Assembly (NCBI GenBank): GCA_947497485.1 | Contig: CANMHB010000014.1 | Coordinates: 32,598 to 96,597, forward strand | Origin: Flavobacteriales bacterium | Lineage (GTDB): Bacteria; Bacteroidota; Bacteroidia; Flavobacteriales_D; Crocinitomicaceae | Length of the DNA: 64,000 bases | Reading direction: 5' to 3' | Shown: positions 52,614 to 62,400 of the stretch, piece by piece | How the letters are laid out: the number at the start of each line of letters is the position of its first letter | How positions within the stretch are numbered: the stretch's first letter is position 1 | Position numbers and translations under genes: made by a program | The notes under the pieces: model-generated | What the model was told of the DNA's origin: nothing | Seen by the model: only the letters and a program-made list of their open reading frames with translations | Database searches by the model: none

Positions 52614-54050
52614 ATGAAAACGATTACAATTGCAAAAGGGGACGGAATCGGTCCAGAAATTATGGATGCCACATTAAATATTATCAAGGCATCAGGAGCT
52701 GACATTCAGTGGGAGGAAATTCAAGTCGGAGAAAAAGTATACTTAGAAGGAAACAAGTCAGGAATTTCAACTTCCTCTTGGGATACAATTCGTAAAAATA
52801 AGATCTTGTTTAAAGCGCCAATTACCACCCCTCAAGGCGGCGGTTACAAAAGTTTGAATGTAACTATTCGAAAAACTTTAGGACTTTATTCGAATGTGAG
52901 ACCTTGTGTGAGTTATTTCCCATATGTTCAAACAAAACATCCAAAAATGGATGTTATCATCGTTCGAGAAAACGAAGAAGATTTGTATGCCGGAATAGAG
53001 CATCAGCAAACTGATGAAGTAATTCAATGTCTGAAACTTATTAGTCGACCAGGGTGTGAAAAAATAGTTCGCTATGCTTTTGAATTAGCTAAGGTTCAAA
53101 ATCGGAAAAAAGTCACTTGTTTCTCCAAAGACAATATCATGAAACAAACAGACGGATTGTTTCACCAAGTTTTCAATGAAATTGCAGCTGAATATCCTTC
53201 AATTGAAACGGATCACATGATAATAGACATTGGTGCAGCGAAACTTGCTGATTCACCGGAGCAGTTTGATGTAATTGTTACATCAAATTTATACGGAGAC
53301 ATCATCTCAGATATTGCAGCTCAAGTTGCAGGATCTGTCGGACTTGCCGGATCAGCTAATATTGGAGAATCCTGCGCAATGTTTGAGGCCATTCATGGAT
53401 CTGCACCCGATATTGCGGGAAAAAACATTGCAAATCCATCTGGCTTAATTCAAGCAGCGGTGATGATGCTGAATCACATTGGATTAAATGATTCAGCAAC
53501 TAAAATTCAAAATGCTTGGCTTAAAACCGTCGAAGAAGGATATCATACTGCTGACATTTATAACGAATCAAGCAGCAGACAAAAGATGACTACATCTGAG
53601 TTTGGCGAAAAGGTAATTTCATTTTTAGGTCAAAAACCAAATCAATTACAAGAAGCCCATTTCCCAAAATCGAATGGAATACAATTGCCAAAATACGTCC
53701 GCAAGAGTGCAGCCAAAAAGGTGCTAAAAGGTGTTGATTTGTTCGTTCACTGGACTTCTGGATCTGTGGACTTACTAGCGGATAAACTTAAGAATGCGAG
53801 TATAAATTATCCCGTTCAATTACAATTAATTACGAATCGTGGGATCAAAGTATGGCCTGAGGGATTTGAAGAAACATTTTGCACGGATCATTGGCGATGT
53901 AGATTTTTTATTGATGAAGCAAACAGATCGAATGCAACTATAATTGAATTGTTGCACGGTGCAAATGCAGAAGGAATAGAAGTAATCAAAACGGAAAACC
54001 TTTATGAAATAAATGGTAAAGACGCTTTTTCTGTCGGACAAGGGCAATAA
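52614..54050 (+). CDS. icd: NADP-dependent isocitrate dehydrogenase, long dimeric type
   Basis: 478 residues. Beta-decarboxylating dehydrogenase: KGDGIGPEIMDATL, the substrate motif NVTIRKTLGLYSNVRP, RENEEDLYAGIEH, SNLYGDIISDIAAQVAGSVGLAGS in parts and EAIHGSAPDIAGKNIANP. About 140 extra C-terminal residues after the catalytic core form an alpha/beta domain, as in the Thermus-type enzyme (about 496 residues). It converts isocitrate to 2-oxoglutarate and CO2. SbtA follows 12 bases downstream. Cofactor choice is inferred from the family. Confidence 0.93.
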   Translation: MKTITIAKGDGIGPEIMDATLNIIKASGADIQWEEIQVGEKVYLEGNKSGISTSSWDTIRKNKILFKAPITTPQGGGYKSLNVTIRKTLGLYSNVRPCVSYFPYVQTKHPKMDVIIVRENEEDLYAGIEHQQTDEVIQCLKLISRPGCEKIVRYAFELAKVQNRKKVTCFSKDNIMKQTDGLFHQVFNEIAAEYPSIETDHMIIDIGAAKLADSPEQFDVIVTSNLYGDIISDIAAQVAGSVGLAGSANIGESCAMFEAIHGSAPDIAGKNIANPSGLIQAAVMMLNHIGLNDSATKIQNAWLKTVEEGYHTADIYNESSSRQKMTTSEFGEKVISFLGQKPNQLQEAHFPKSNGIQLPKYVRKSAAKKVLKGVDLFVHWTSGSVDLLADKLKNASINYPVQLQLITNRGIKVWPEGFEETFCTDHWRCRFFIDEANRSNATIIELLHGANAEGIEVIKTENLYEINGKDAFSVGQGQ

Positions 54051-54062
54051 ACGAAGTAATCG

Positions 54063-55019
54063 ATGAACACAGACATTCTAATAACTGATTTCACAAATCC
54101 AACGATTTTATTTTTCCTATTGGGAATTCTAGCGAGCATCATAAAAAGTGATTTGGAAATTCCTGAAAATTCATTTAAGTTCATTTCACTTTATTTACTA
54201 TTCTCAATCGGATTTAAAGGAGGACAAGAGCTGCAACACGGGGACTTTGGTTGGCAGATGATTATCGCCTTGCTTTTTGGTATTTTAGTCTCAGCAACTA
54301 TACCCGTTTATACCTTTTTTATACTTAAAAGAAAACTTGCGATTTGTGATGCCGGTGCAATTGCTTCCTCTTACGGATCTGTGAGTGCTGTGACATTTGT
54401 TGCTGCCGTTTCATTTCTTGAACTTCAAAATCTCAACTACGACGGGCATATGGTAGCTGTTATGGCCTTTATGGAATTTCCGGCAATAATTGTCGGGGTT
54501 CTGTTGATGCGAAAATACGAGACAAATGAAGTGCAAGGAAGCTTCAAGAAACTAATCCACCATGCTTTTTCCAATGGCAGTGTTCTTCTATTAATGGGGA
54601 GTTTGTTTATCGGAATCATTGCCGATTCAAAGCAAGCAGAGGATATAAAACCCTTTACTACGGATATTTTTAAAGGATTCTTGGCTCTCTTTTTATTAGA
54701 AATGGGAATCACTACTGCAAAAAGGTTTTCTGGATTTATGAAGCATGGGTCTTTTCTGTTAATTTTTGCGATTCTTATTCCATTGATAAATGGTTCAATT
54801 GTGGCTCTTATTTCGAAATATTTCCTGGATGGCACTGGAAATCAATTTATTATGAGCATCCTGGCCGCAAGTGCATCCTACATAGCTGTGCCGGCTGCGA
54901 TGCGTCTTGCCGCTCCAAAAGCTGATCCTGGAATTTACATTCCAATGGCTTTGGGTGTTACCTTTCCTGTAAACATCATGCTCGGTATACCACTCTACTA
55001 TTTCATTCTGTCATCTTGA
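54063..55019 (+). CDS. sbtA: SbtA-type sodium-dependent bicarbonate permease
   Basis: 318 residues with about ten hydrophobic segments. SbtA landmarks: FKGGQELQHGDFGW near the start, AGAIASSYGSVSAVTFVAAVSFLE in parts, VAVMAFMEFPAIIVG, and LAASASYIAVPAAMRLAAPKADPGIYIPMALGVTFP in parts. Cyanobacterial SbtA imports HCO3- with Na+. In marine Flavobacteriia such permeases are linked to anaplerotic CO2 fixation, which fits the operon with icd and the divergent LysR gene. The cyanobacterial SbtB regulator is not visible; the 89-residue protein is not obviously PII-like. Confidence 0.88.
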   Translation: MNTDILITDFTNPTILFFLLGILASIIKSDLEIPENSFKFISLYLLFSIGFKGGQELQHGDFGWQMIIALLFGILVSATIPVYTFFILKRKLAICDAGAIASSYGSVSAVTFVAAVSFLELQNLNYDGHMVAVMAFMEFPAIIVGVLLMRKYETNEVQGSFKKLIHHAFSNGSVLLLMGSLFIGIIADSKQAEDIKPFTTDIFKGFLALFLLEMGITTAKRFSGFMKHGSFLLIFAILIPLINGSIVALISKYFLDGTGNQFIMSILAASASYIAVPAAMRLAAPKADPGIYIPMALGVTFPVNIMLGIPLYYFILSS

Positions 55020-55020
55020 T

Positions 55021-55662
55021 CTATTTTATCAGATCTAGGTATTCTAAAATTTGAACTTTCGATTTTGGAATGAATAGTCTATTAAAAATTGCGTTGGCAA
55101 CTTGTTTTGAAGTTATACTGTGATACTTTTTCGATTGACCAACTAAAAAAATATCAAAAAAAGGTGCACATTTTTGTGCGATTAATTCTCCCAAACGAAA
55201 TTCATTTCTCTGACCGATTAAAAGTGAAGGCCGATAAATAGAAGTACTTTCAAAATTCAAGTTTATTAAATCTCGTTCGGTTTCGCCTTTGAGTCGATTA
55301 TAAAATATTTTAGACTTTGTATTAGCACCAACTGCACTAATTAAATGTACTTCAGAAATATTACTTTGTTTTGCAATTTTTGCAACTTCGAGCGTAATAC
55401 CATAATCAATTGATTTGTAAACATCCAAATCAGGTGTTTTTTTACGCGTAGTTCCGAGACAACAAATGAGTGCGTCCCCAGAAAATTTGAGTTCTGTTTT
55501 TTTAAAATCAGTAACAAGTTCAGTTAATTTAGGATGATTTAAATTCATCGACTTTCTAACAAGAATCGTAACTAATTTTATATCCGGATTGGCTAAACAA
55601 AGGTTAAGTACTTCTTTTCCAATTAGTCCGGTGGCTCCTATAATTATTACTGATTTGTTCAT
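55021..55662 (-). CDS. NAD(P)-binding atypical SDR (HTATIP2-like)
   Basis: 213 residues. Rossmann start SVIIIGATGLIGKEVLNL, CCLGTTRKK, HLISAVGANTKSKIFYNRLKGETERDL in parts, and IYRPSLLIGQRNEFR place it among HTATIP2/oxidoreductase-like atypical SDRs (Y-x3-K present as YNRLK). Redox substrate unknown. Its stop lies 1 base from the stop of the convergent sbtA, so no terminator fits between them. Confidence 0.85.
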   Translation of the reverse strand: MNKSVIIIGATGLIGKEVLNLCLANPDIKLVTILVRKSMNLNHPKLTELVTDFKKTELKFSGDALICCLGTTRKKTPDLDVYKSIDYGITLEVAKIAKQSNISEVHLISAVGANTKSKIFYNRLKGETERDLINLNFESTSIYRPSLLIGQRNEFRLGELIAQKCAPFFDIFLVGQSKKYHSITSKQVANAIFNRLFIPKSKVQILEYLDLIK

Positions 55663-55731
55663 TCTTTATTTTGTTTACGAATATACAAAACAGCAGAACA
55701 ATTTAGTTTCAAAGAAAACTACTTAGTTAAA

Positions 55732-57408
55732 TTAAAATCCTATGCGAGAACCATTGTTTTTTAAAAGTTCTTCACGCTCGCAAAAAGCAAATACTTCCTG
55801 AGCGTTCGCTTGTCGACCACTTAAAATATGCTCAATCTCACATTTTCTGACTACGTTGTCAATTTGACCGCCTGAAAACTGAAAAGATTCAGCCAAATTC
55901 ATGCAATTCTCCTCCGTCAGAAATGGTAAATTTTGTTTCCAAATTTGAGCGCCTGTTTCTATACTTGGAGGCATGAAACACATTTTATAGATAAATCTGC
56001 GATCGAATGCCGTGTCTAAATTCTGAATTAAATTAGTTGTTGCAATAAAAATCCCTTTAAAATTTTCTAATGCCTCTAACAAAATATTCTGAATTGCATT
56101 TTCAGTCTGTGCTACATTGGAGTCGCTATTCACTTTTCTTTTCCCCAGAATGGCATCCGCTTCATTAAAAAACAAGATAGGTGTAATGGAAGATTTTTGG
56201 CGTAATTGTTCGTAGTTGTTAAAAATGCGTTTCATAATTTTTTCGCTTTCTCCAAACCACATGCTTTTTGTCATGGCTACATCTATTTTCATAATTTCTC
56301 TTCCGGTCAATTTTGCCAATTGCAAAACAGACTCCGTTTTACCTGTTCCTGGTGCTCCATGAAATAAAATTGTAAAACCTGTGCGCATTCCTTTTTGCGA
56401 CATTCGATCATGGATTAACTTAAAATTTTCTTCATCTAGGAGGCTATGAATTCTTGACCATTGTTCTTGTTCATTTTCATTGAAGAATAGCGATTTATCA
56501 ATTATAGAATCAGGTTTAATCGTTTCAAATCGGTTGAATTTTTGTTCTTTGATTTGAATATTTTCTTCTTCAAGTAATTGGATTGCCTTTTCTGTCAAAG
56601 TGGCTTCTAATTCTGAACTAAATTTTCCTTCTTTTGTAGCAATCCAATCACCTTTTGTCAAAGGATCTTCTCCTAGAGCAATTTCTTGAATCATTCTAAG
56701 TCTTGAAGCAGTATTACTCGAAACAGCATCACAAGGATAATCTAAATCGACTGACTTGCATCCCGTCAGCGACTTCCATATAATATGAGAAAAAACTATT
56801 TTATATTCAATTGAAAAATCCATGGTCCAAATATGGTTGGCAACAAAATGTTTTTTGTTTTCTTCCAATAATTTTGAAACATCTGTTTTCAATTCAAATG
56901 AATTCAACTCATCATCGCTCGCTTGATTTAGCCAATCATTTATCTGTTGTAAAATTTCAATAGAACCAAATGAATCTGAGACTTCTAATTTAGGTAAAGG
57001 TAAATTTCTAACAATGTTGTACATTACTTCCTCATTCACTTGATAAACTTTATTTTTCAAGCTTTCATCAGCAAATCTTCTTCTCGATTTCTTTTTTCTA
57101 AGTAATCCTTTTTGAAGTAAAAGTTCTAATTTATCAAGATTGGGTAAGAAGTCTATTACCTCCATACCAATTCGCTTGCTAATTTGAAGAATATCCGGAG
57201 CTTGTTCATTAATTTCGGCTACAAGTACTATTGCAAATAAAGGGCTCAATTCTTTGTCTACTCCAAGATACTCGGATAAGCTAATAATTTCTGACTTTAC
57301 TAATCGTAAAGATTTAGAGTTCATTCCCTGTTGGTTGACAACTAAATCAATTTTTTTAATCTGATTTAAAACACTTTGATTGTTTGTTATTGTTTTCTGT
57401 TCGTTCAT
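55732..57408 (-). CDS. AAA-family ATPase with unknown N-terminal domain
   Basis: 558 residues. One AAA domain at about 315-545: Walker A GAPGTGKT (351-358), Walker B ILFFNEAD (411-418) with Asn where Asp is usual, sensor-1 ATTN (456-459), arginine-finger region FDRRF (468-472), and a C-terminal helical lid. Residues 1-300 are mostly helical, with a basic loop RKKKSRRR at 104-111, and carry no motif I know; part may be a winged helix. Possibly a remodelling ATPase. The NEAD variant occurs in a bacterial AAA subgroup that I recall, so it is probably active. Single gene. Confidence 0.8.
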   Translation of the reverse strand: MNEQKTITNNQSVLNQIKKIDLVVNQQGMNSKSLRLVKSEIISLSEYLGVDKELSPLFAIVLVAEINEQAPDILQISKRIGMEVIDFLPNLDKLELLLQKGLLRKKKSRRRFADESLKNKVYQVNEEVMYNIVRNLPLPKLEVSDSFGSIEILQQINDWLNQASDDELNSFELKTDVSKLLEENKKHFVANHIWTMDFSIEYKIVFSHIIWKSLTGCKSVDLDYPCDAVSSNTASRLRMIQEIALGEDPLTKGDWIATKEGKFSSELEATLTEKAIQLLEEENIQIKEQKFNRFETIKPDSIIDKSLFFNENEQEQWSRIHSLLDEENFKLIHDRMSQKGMRTGFTILFHGAPGTGKTESVLQLAKLTGREIMKIDVAMTKSMWFGESEKIMKRIFNNYEQLRQKSSITPILFFNEADAILGKRKVNSDSNVAQTENAIQNILLEALENFKGIFIATTNLIQNLDTAFDRRFIYKMCFMPPSIETGAQIWKQNLPFLTEENCMNLAESFQFSGGQIDNVVRKCEIEHILSGRQANAQEVFAFCEREELLKNNGSRIGF

Positions 57409-57517
57409 GGTTACGAGAGTTCTAAGTCTAATAACGCAAGAAGAAAAAATAATAACATAATTTTTATGGCTAATTTAGCTTCAATCTAAAAATTCTTAAA
57501 ATTTGTGAGATGGCTAA

Positions 57518-57937
57518 TTAACTTTCTACTATTGGTTTTAAGGTAAACCAAGATAATGCCGGAATGAACAAAAGAGGCATGATGAAACCTTTGTAATAAT
57601 CAATAAAAAGTTGCGCGTCCTCATTTTTAAACACAGGATCCTTCGTTTTTAATACGACAAAAACCAATGAAATGGTAACTAAAGAGGTCAAAAAATTAAA
57701 AATGAAATTCAAAATTGCTTCCTTTTTGACAAGCTTCGACAAACCAAAATAAATTGTTCCGGCAGTAATAAAAGCAATTGAATTATACATTAAAAGGACT
57801 TTCATATTAACTGATTCCGAGAAATCTGCAATTGAAAAATCTGCGATCAACTTTCCATAGTAGAAGGATATATACAAAATCGAAACAAAGGAAGAAAGTA
57901 TTGCAGAATAGATTGATAAAAGAATTATTCTTTTCAT
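57518..57937 (-). CDS. Four-segment membrane protein of unknown function
   Basis: 139 residues with four hydrophobic segments (about 5-28, 47-64, 79-98, 115-133) and no motif I recognise. A CAAGTTTG sequence, one mismatch from TAnnTTTG, ends 4 bases before the ATG. It sits alone between the AAA ATPase and the YceI gene, on the far side of a long hairpin. Confidence 0.55.
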   Translation of the reverse strand: MKRIILLSIYSAILSSFVSILYISFYYGKLIADFSIADFSESVNMKVLLMYNSIAFITAGTIYFGLSKLVKKEAILNFIFNFLTSLVTISLVFVVLKTKDPVFKNEDAQLFIDYYKGFIMPLLFIPALSWFTLKPIVES

Positions 57938-58012
57938 TTCACAAACTTGAAATTATTTGAACCAAAAAAATAAAAATCGAAAACACTTTATTCTTAACTT
58001 CGATTCAAAATA

Positions 58013-58063
58013 AAATTTCGGGGATTCTCAACTTGGCTGCATCAAATTGTTTCCCCGAAATTT
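58013..58063 (-). terminator. Long stem-loop downstream of the YceI gene
   Basis: AAATTTCGGGGA (58013-58024) pairs perfectly with TCCCCGAAATTT (58052-58063). The 27-base loop holds a second, weaker stem (CAACTTG with CAAATTG). It starts 8 bases past the stop at 58072, and the minus strand continues TTTTATTTTG, so termination is likely, but the structure is larger than needed for a terminator. Confidence 0.6.
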
Positions 58064-58071
58064 AAAATTAA

Positions 58072-58650
58072 CTACTCTTTTTCTTCTCTCGAGATTTCTA
58101 AATCAGCGATAAGCTTAACTTCATCGGATAGTCCTGGACCTACTTCACCGACACCATAATCAGAACGTTTAACCACACCGGTTAACTTTAAACCTGCTAC
58201 TTCAGAACCTTTCTTTGTTTTCGCGCTTCCTGTGTGAATAGCTGTTAAGGTGACTGTTTTAGTTACTCCGCGCATTGTAAAATCTCCAGTAACCGAATAT
58301 TTATTTCCTTTCGCTTTTTTTACTGATGTACTCTTAAAAGTTAGGTTTGGAAATTTCTCAACACTGAAATATTCCTCTGTTCTCAAATGCTCATCACGGT
58401 AAGAAATTCCTGTATTGATTGACTTAGCTTCCGCAGTCATTTCAATTGTGGCTCCCGTAAAATCGCTGTTCGGGGTTGTAATACTAACATCAAATTTACT
58501 GAACTCACCATGTACATCTGTGATTCCCATGTGGGTTACCGTAAATCCAAGTCTCGAATGAGAAGTGTCAAGAGTCCATTTGGATATTTCATTAATTATA
58601 AAAGCCGATGCAGTGATAAAAACAAGTAATGCAATAAATAACTTTTTCAT
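58072..58650 (-). CDS. YceI-family lipid-binding-like protein
   Basis: 192 residues with a signal peptide (KKLFIALLVFITASAFI). The lipocalin-like YceI fold is recognised by WTLDTSHSRLGFTVTHMGITDVHGEFSKFD in parts, the LRTEEYFSVEKFPNLTFKST stretch and GDFTMRGVTKTVTL. Periplasmic relatives bind isoprenoids such as polyprenyl chains. Single gene followed by the long stem-loop. Confidence 0.93.
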   Translation of the reverse strand: MKKLFIALLVFITASAFIINEISKWTLDTSHSRLGFTVTHMGITDVHGEFSKFDVSITTPNSDFTGATIEMTAEAKSINTGISYRDEHLRTEEYFSVEKFPNLTFKSTSVKKAKGNKYSVTGDFTMRGVTKTVTLTAIHTGSAKTKKGSEVAGLKLTGVVKRSDYGVGEVGPGLSDEVKLIADLEISREEKE

Positions 58651-58727
58651 GATTTGATAAATTTTTAAAATATAATTTACAAATATTAAAAATTCAATCC
58701 CTTCGAAAGTTAACCTATGTCAAGAGT

Positions 58728-59333
58728 TTACTTTTTATCAGGAGTGGTTCCGAAAACTTGATCCCAAAAGATGTTTGAAACGCCAAAGGCTTTTCTTGAA
58801 TTAACAAAATGATGTTTTCCGTGATGTAACCACAATTTACCTAAAATTCCTTTGCTATAAGGTTTAAGATGAATGGCATAATGAATTAAGGAATAAACCA
58901 AATAGCCTAGTTCAAATCCCGGAAAGAAAACAAATGTGTACTTATCAAGAAACAAATAAAAGAATGAAAAAAGGAAAAATATAATGAAAACCAGCGGTAG
59001 TGGTGGCATAAATAGATGCTGATCATCTGTTGGATTTTGGTGATGATGCCCATGTAAAGCATAATGCACTGACTTAATAAGTTTGTTTTTACCAACCCAA
59101 TGAAAAACGTAACGATGTATCAGGTATTCGGCGAAAGTCCAAGTAAATATCCCAGATGAAAAAACAATGCAAAAAATAATCGGATGTAGATTTATTTTCA
59201 ACCGCCAAATCCCAAAAGAAAAAATCGAAAAAATTATCCCTAGATGAATAATAACTATTAATACTGGATTACTTTTTGCGAAAAATTCCAAAAATGGATT
59301 TTCAAACATTTTGTTGGCATTGTTTTGAGGCAT
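58728..59333 (-). CDS. Fatty-acid hydroxylase / sterol desaturase superfamily protein
   Basis: 201 residues from ATG 59333; an in-frame TTG at 59363 is less likely. Four membrane segments and the di-iron histidine clusters HRYVFH, HYALHGHHHQNP, HYAIH and LHHGKHHF. Compact size and HRYVFHW/HGHHH spacing are like fatty acid 2-hydroxylases, which in Bacteroidota would modify sphingolipid or other acyl chains; substrate not provable here. Single gene. Confidence 0.88.
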   Translation of the reverse strand: MPQNNANKMFENPFLEFFAKSNPVLIVIIHLGIIFSIFSFGIWRLKINLHPIIFCIVFSSGIFTWTFAEYLIHRYVFHWVGKNKLIKSVHYALHGHHHQNPTDDQHLFMPPLPLVFIIFFLFSFFYLFLDKYTFVFFPGFELGYLVYSLIHYAIHLKPYSKGILGKLWLHHGKHHFVNSRKAFGVSNIFWDQVFGTTPDKK

Positions 59334-59488
59334 GTTTTTTTGATGCAATTTTAAAAAGTGCAATCAAAGCAGTCCTTACAAAAAAATAACTCAATTTTAC
59401 AACTTTTGCTTTAAACAAAATGTAGATTGAGATTTTCAGATTTTTTAATTACTGAAAAACATTATTAGCGAACAGAGAAAGAATTAGA

Positions 59489-62400
59489 CTATTTCAGAAG
59501 ATTCACATGACCTATTCTTCTAATTTTCTCTTCATTTACAGGTGTCGAATATATTACCTCCCATGTGTATGTCCCATCTTGCGCAATTTTTTTACCATAA
59601 GGAGGGCTACCATCCCATGCTCCTTTTGTATTATATTTAGTTGTAGGAATATCAGGAATCTCATTGGTTTCAAATGCAATTTCACCCCATCGATCATAAA
59701 TTCGAAAAACATATCCTTTTTTTGATATTTCATCGCTGAAAAATGGAAAAAACAGATTATTGTTTTGGTCACCATCTGGCGTAAAAGTATTTGGAACATA
59801 AATCAATACATCGGGAAGTATGGCAATACTAAGGAAAGTTGAATCTGAACAATATCCAAGATTGGATGCATACAACGTCACCGTATAGAATCCTGGAGGA
59901 CATGCGTAAGTATAATCTAAAATATCAACACTTGTTGGGTTATATCCAAAGGATGGTGTTGCAAAAAGCTCACTAATTGGCAACTGTGGATCACATTCAC
60001 CCAAATCCCATATAAAATCAGTTGCGTTTTGAGACTCATTTACAAAACTAAATGTTGGATCATAAAAAGATTCTGTTGTTGAAGACGGTCCGAAGGCAGC
60101 AATTGCAGGAATAAGCCCTAGAATTGTAATCGTATCTGAAGCAATATCACAACCGAATCCTGAATTATCTAGGTTAACAAAAATCGTCGTATCTCCAATC
60201 GATATGTAAGAATACGTGTTATCAATTGAAGGGTTCTGCACTAAAAGTGGATTAATAGGACCTGATGGATTCAATGCATACCATGTATAAAGGTTAACGG
60301 AATTTGGGGTTCCTCCAGTTACTTGAGCTTCGACAAGCATATCTGTTCCGATGCAAGAATATGGATCGGCAATCAATTCTACAACTGGATCTTGAAACAC
60401 ATTAATTAAATATTCGTCAGAAGCATTACAACCTTTACCTGTTTGCGTAATATTTACATTATAGGAAATATCAGAAAGTAATGAGGTTGTTAGATAAGTT
60501 GGTGAATTCGAATTGAAAATATTAATGAAAGGAGCTCCCGGAGGAGATGAGAATGCCCACTGGTAGTTTGATACGCTTCCCGTTCCTCCAGTAATTGTAG
60601 TTGATAACTGCACTTCAGCACCGATACAAACTTCATCAATTCCATTAATTGTAATTACAGGATCAGGAATAATATTCACAATAATTGAATTTGTTGAATT
60701 TGCAGAACAACCCACACCAGTCTGATTAACAGTAACATTATAGGTCGTTGTGCCTATTGGTGAAGCCGGAGGACAAAACGTATTAGAGTTACCTGATCCT
60801 GGATTCCAACTGTAACTATTTGATCCGAATCCTCCAGAAACAATAGCAGTTAAACAATTTGGTGTTCCACCAATACATAAAATTTCATCTTCACCCAAAA
60901 TTAATACTTGAGGATCTGCTACAACATTTACCTGACTTGGATTTGAAACAATGAAGCCACAGCCAGAAGGAGAATAGGATACTCGGCAATAATAGAAATA
61001 GGTTCCTGGTGAAGTAAAAATTGGCGGAATATATGACGAGTTGGTTGCTCCTGCAATTGCCGTCCCACCTGTATTTGAATTAGAAGTATTTTGGTACCAC
61101 TGATATTGAGGGGTACCGGCACCACCACTAACTTGAACAAATAATGGAACTGTACCACCGACACAAAGTGTAGTATCATCATAAGGCTGCGAAATGAACG
61201 AGGGATCAGGATTAACATTAATTGTAATATCTGATGGTGAACCTGCGCAGTCGAGCAGATAGGCTGTAGCAGTATACTGAGTAGTTGACGTTGGGCAAAC
61301 AACGATTGTATGAGGTGCAGTTGTTGTAGTTTGACCTGTACTCCAAACGACGTAGTCAACTGCTGTACTCCCAGTAAAGTTTGCTGAAATGGTTGTACAA
61401 CCACCATCACAAATTGTTCCTTCTAAGGCTGTAAATGTTGAAATATCAGGTGGGTTTTGAACAGTAACGGTTACAGGAGTAGCTTGACTAGGACATCCTG
61501 AAAGCGTATAAACAACTATAAAGGTGGTAGTTGATGCTGGTTGTGCCGTAATTACTGAAGAAGTAGATGTTCCTACTATCGCATTTAGAGGTGTCCAATT
61601 GTATGATCCTGGAACGTTTGAAGAATTGACTCCTGGATTCCCAACAGCAGTTAGAGTTGTAGAAGAGCCCGCACAAATAATCGGATCAGCAGCAGTTGCA
61701 GATACAGTTGGAATAGGTCTTACTGTTACCGTAACTAAGAAATCTTGCCCTACGCAAGTTAAGGAATTCGAAACAACATAAGTAGGTGTTACAGTGTAGG
61801 TTAATGAGGCATCTGAAAGAGTTGAATTAGATAATACCTGACTTATAATTGTCTGATTAGTTTGAGGCGCACCTCCTGTAACAGCACCATTAGGATTAGA
61901 AACAGGATTCAACCATGAATATAGTGTTCCTGCAGGGGCTATTTGTGAAGGTAAAGTGCTTGAAGGACTTACATTAAATGGGGTTCCCGAACAAACATCA
62001 TCAGTCTGATCTTGAATTTGTGGGGTTGGATGAACATCAATGGTTACTGTAAAAAGGGTACTTGAACACTGTGAAGTTGTATCAATCGCTGTTACGTTAT
62101 AAACCAAGGTTTGAACTATTTCTGTATTATTTGTAAGGGTCTGAGAAATCAAAGATAAGCCTGTTCCATTGTAGTTACTATAACCAGTTACATTCGCATT
62201 TGGCGTTACCGTCCAATTCAAAATGGTATTAGTGTTTAAAATAGATCCAGGCTGAGGATTCGCAAACGGATCGAACGTAAAATTTGTTCCACTACAAATA
62301 GGTTGTAAATTTACATTTTCAACATTCGGCGTCGGATTCACTACAATGCTTACCTGAAAAGGAGCCCCATTGCATTGAGGTTGCAGCGACGACGGTCCAA

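Noticed and set aside
55018-55035. GATCT / AGATC inverted repeat between sbtA and the SDR gene as terminator
   Set aside because: Only 5 bp with an 8-base loop, lies inside coding sequence of the convergent gene and has no T-run.
60928-61781. Several long open frames on both strands inside the adhesin gene, and many others over housekeeping genes
   Set aside because: They are out-of-frame shadows with no signal peptide, family motif or regulatory signal of their own.
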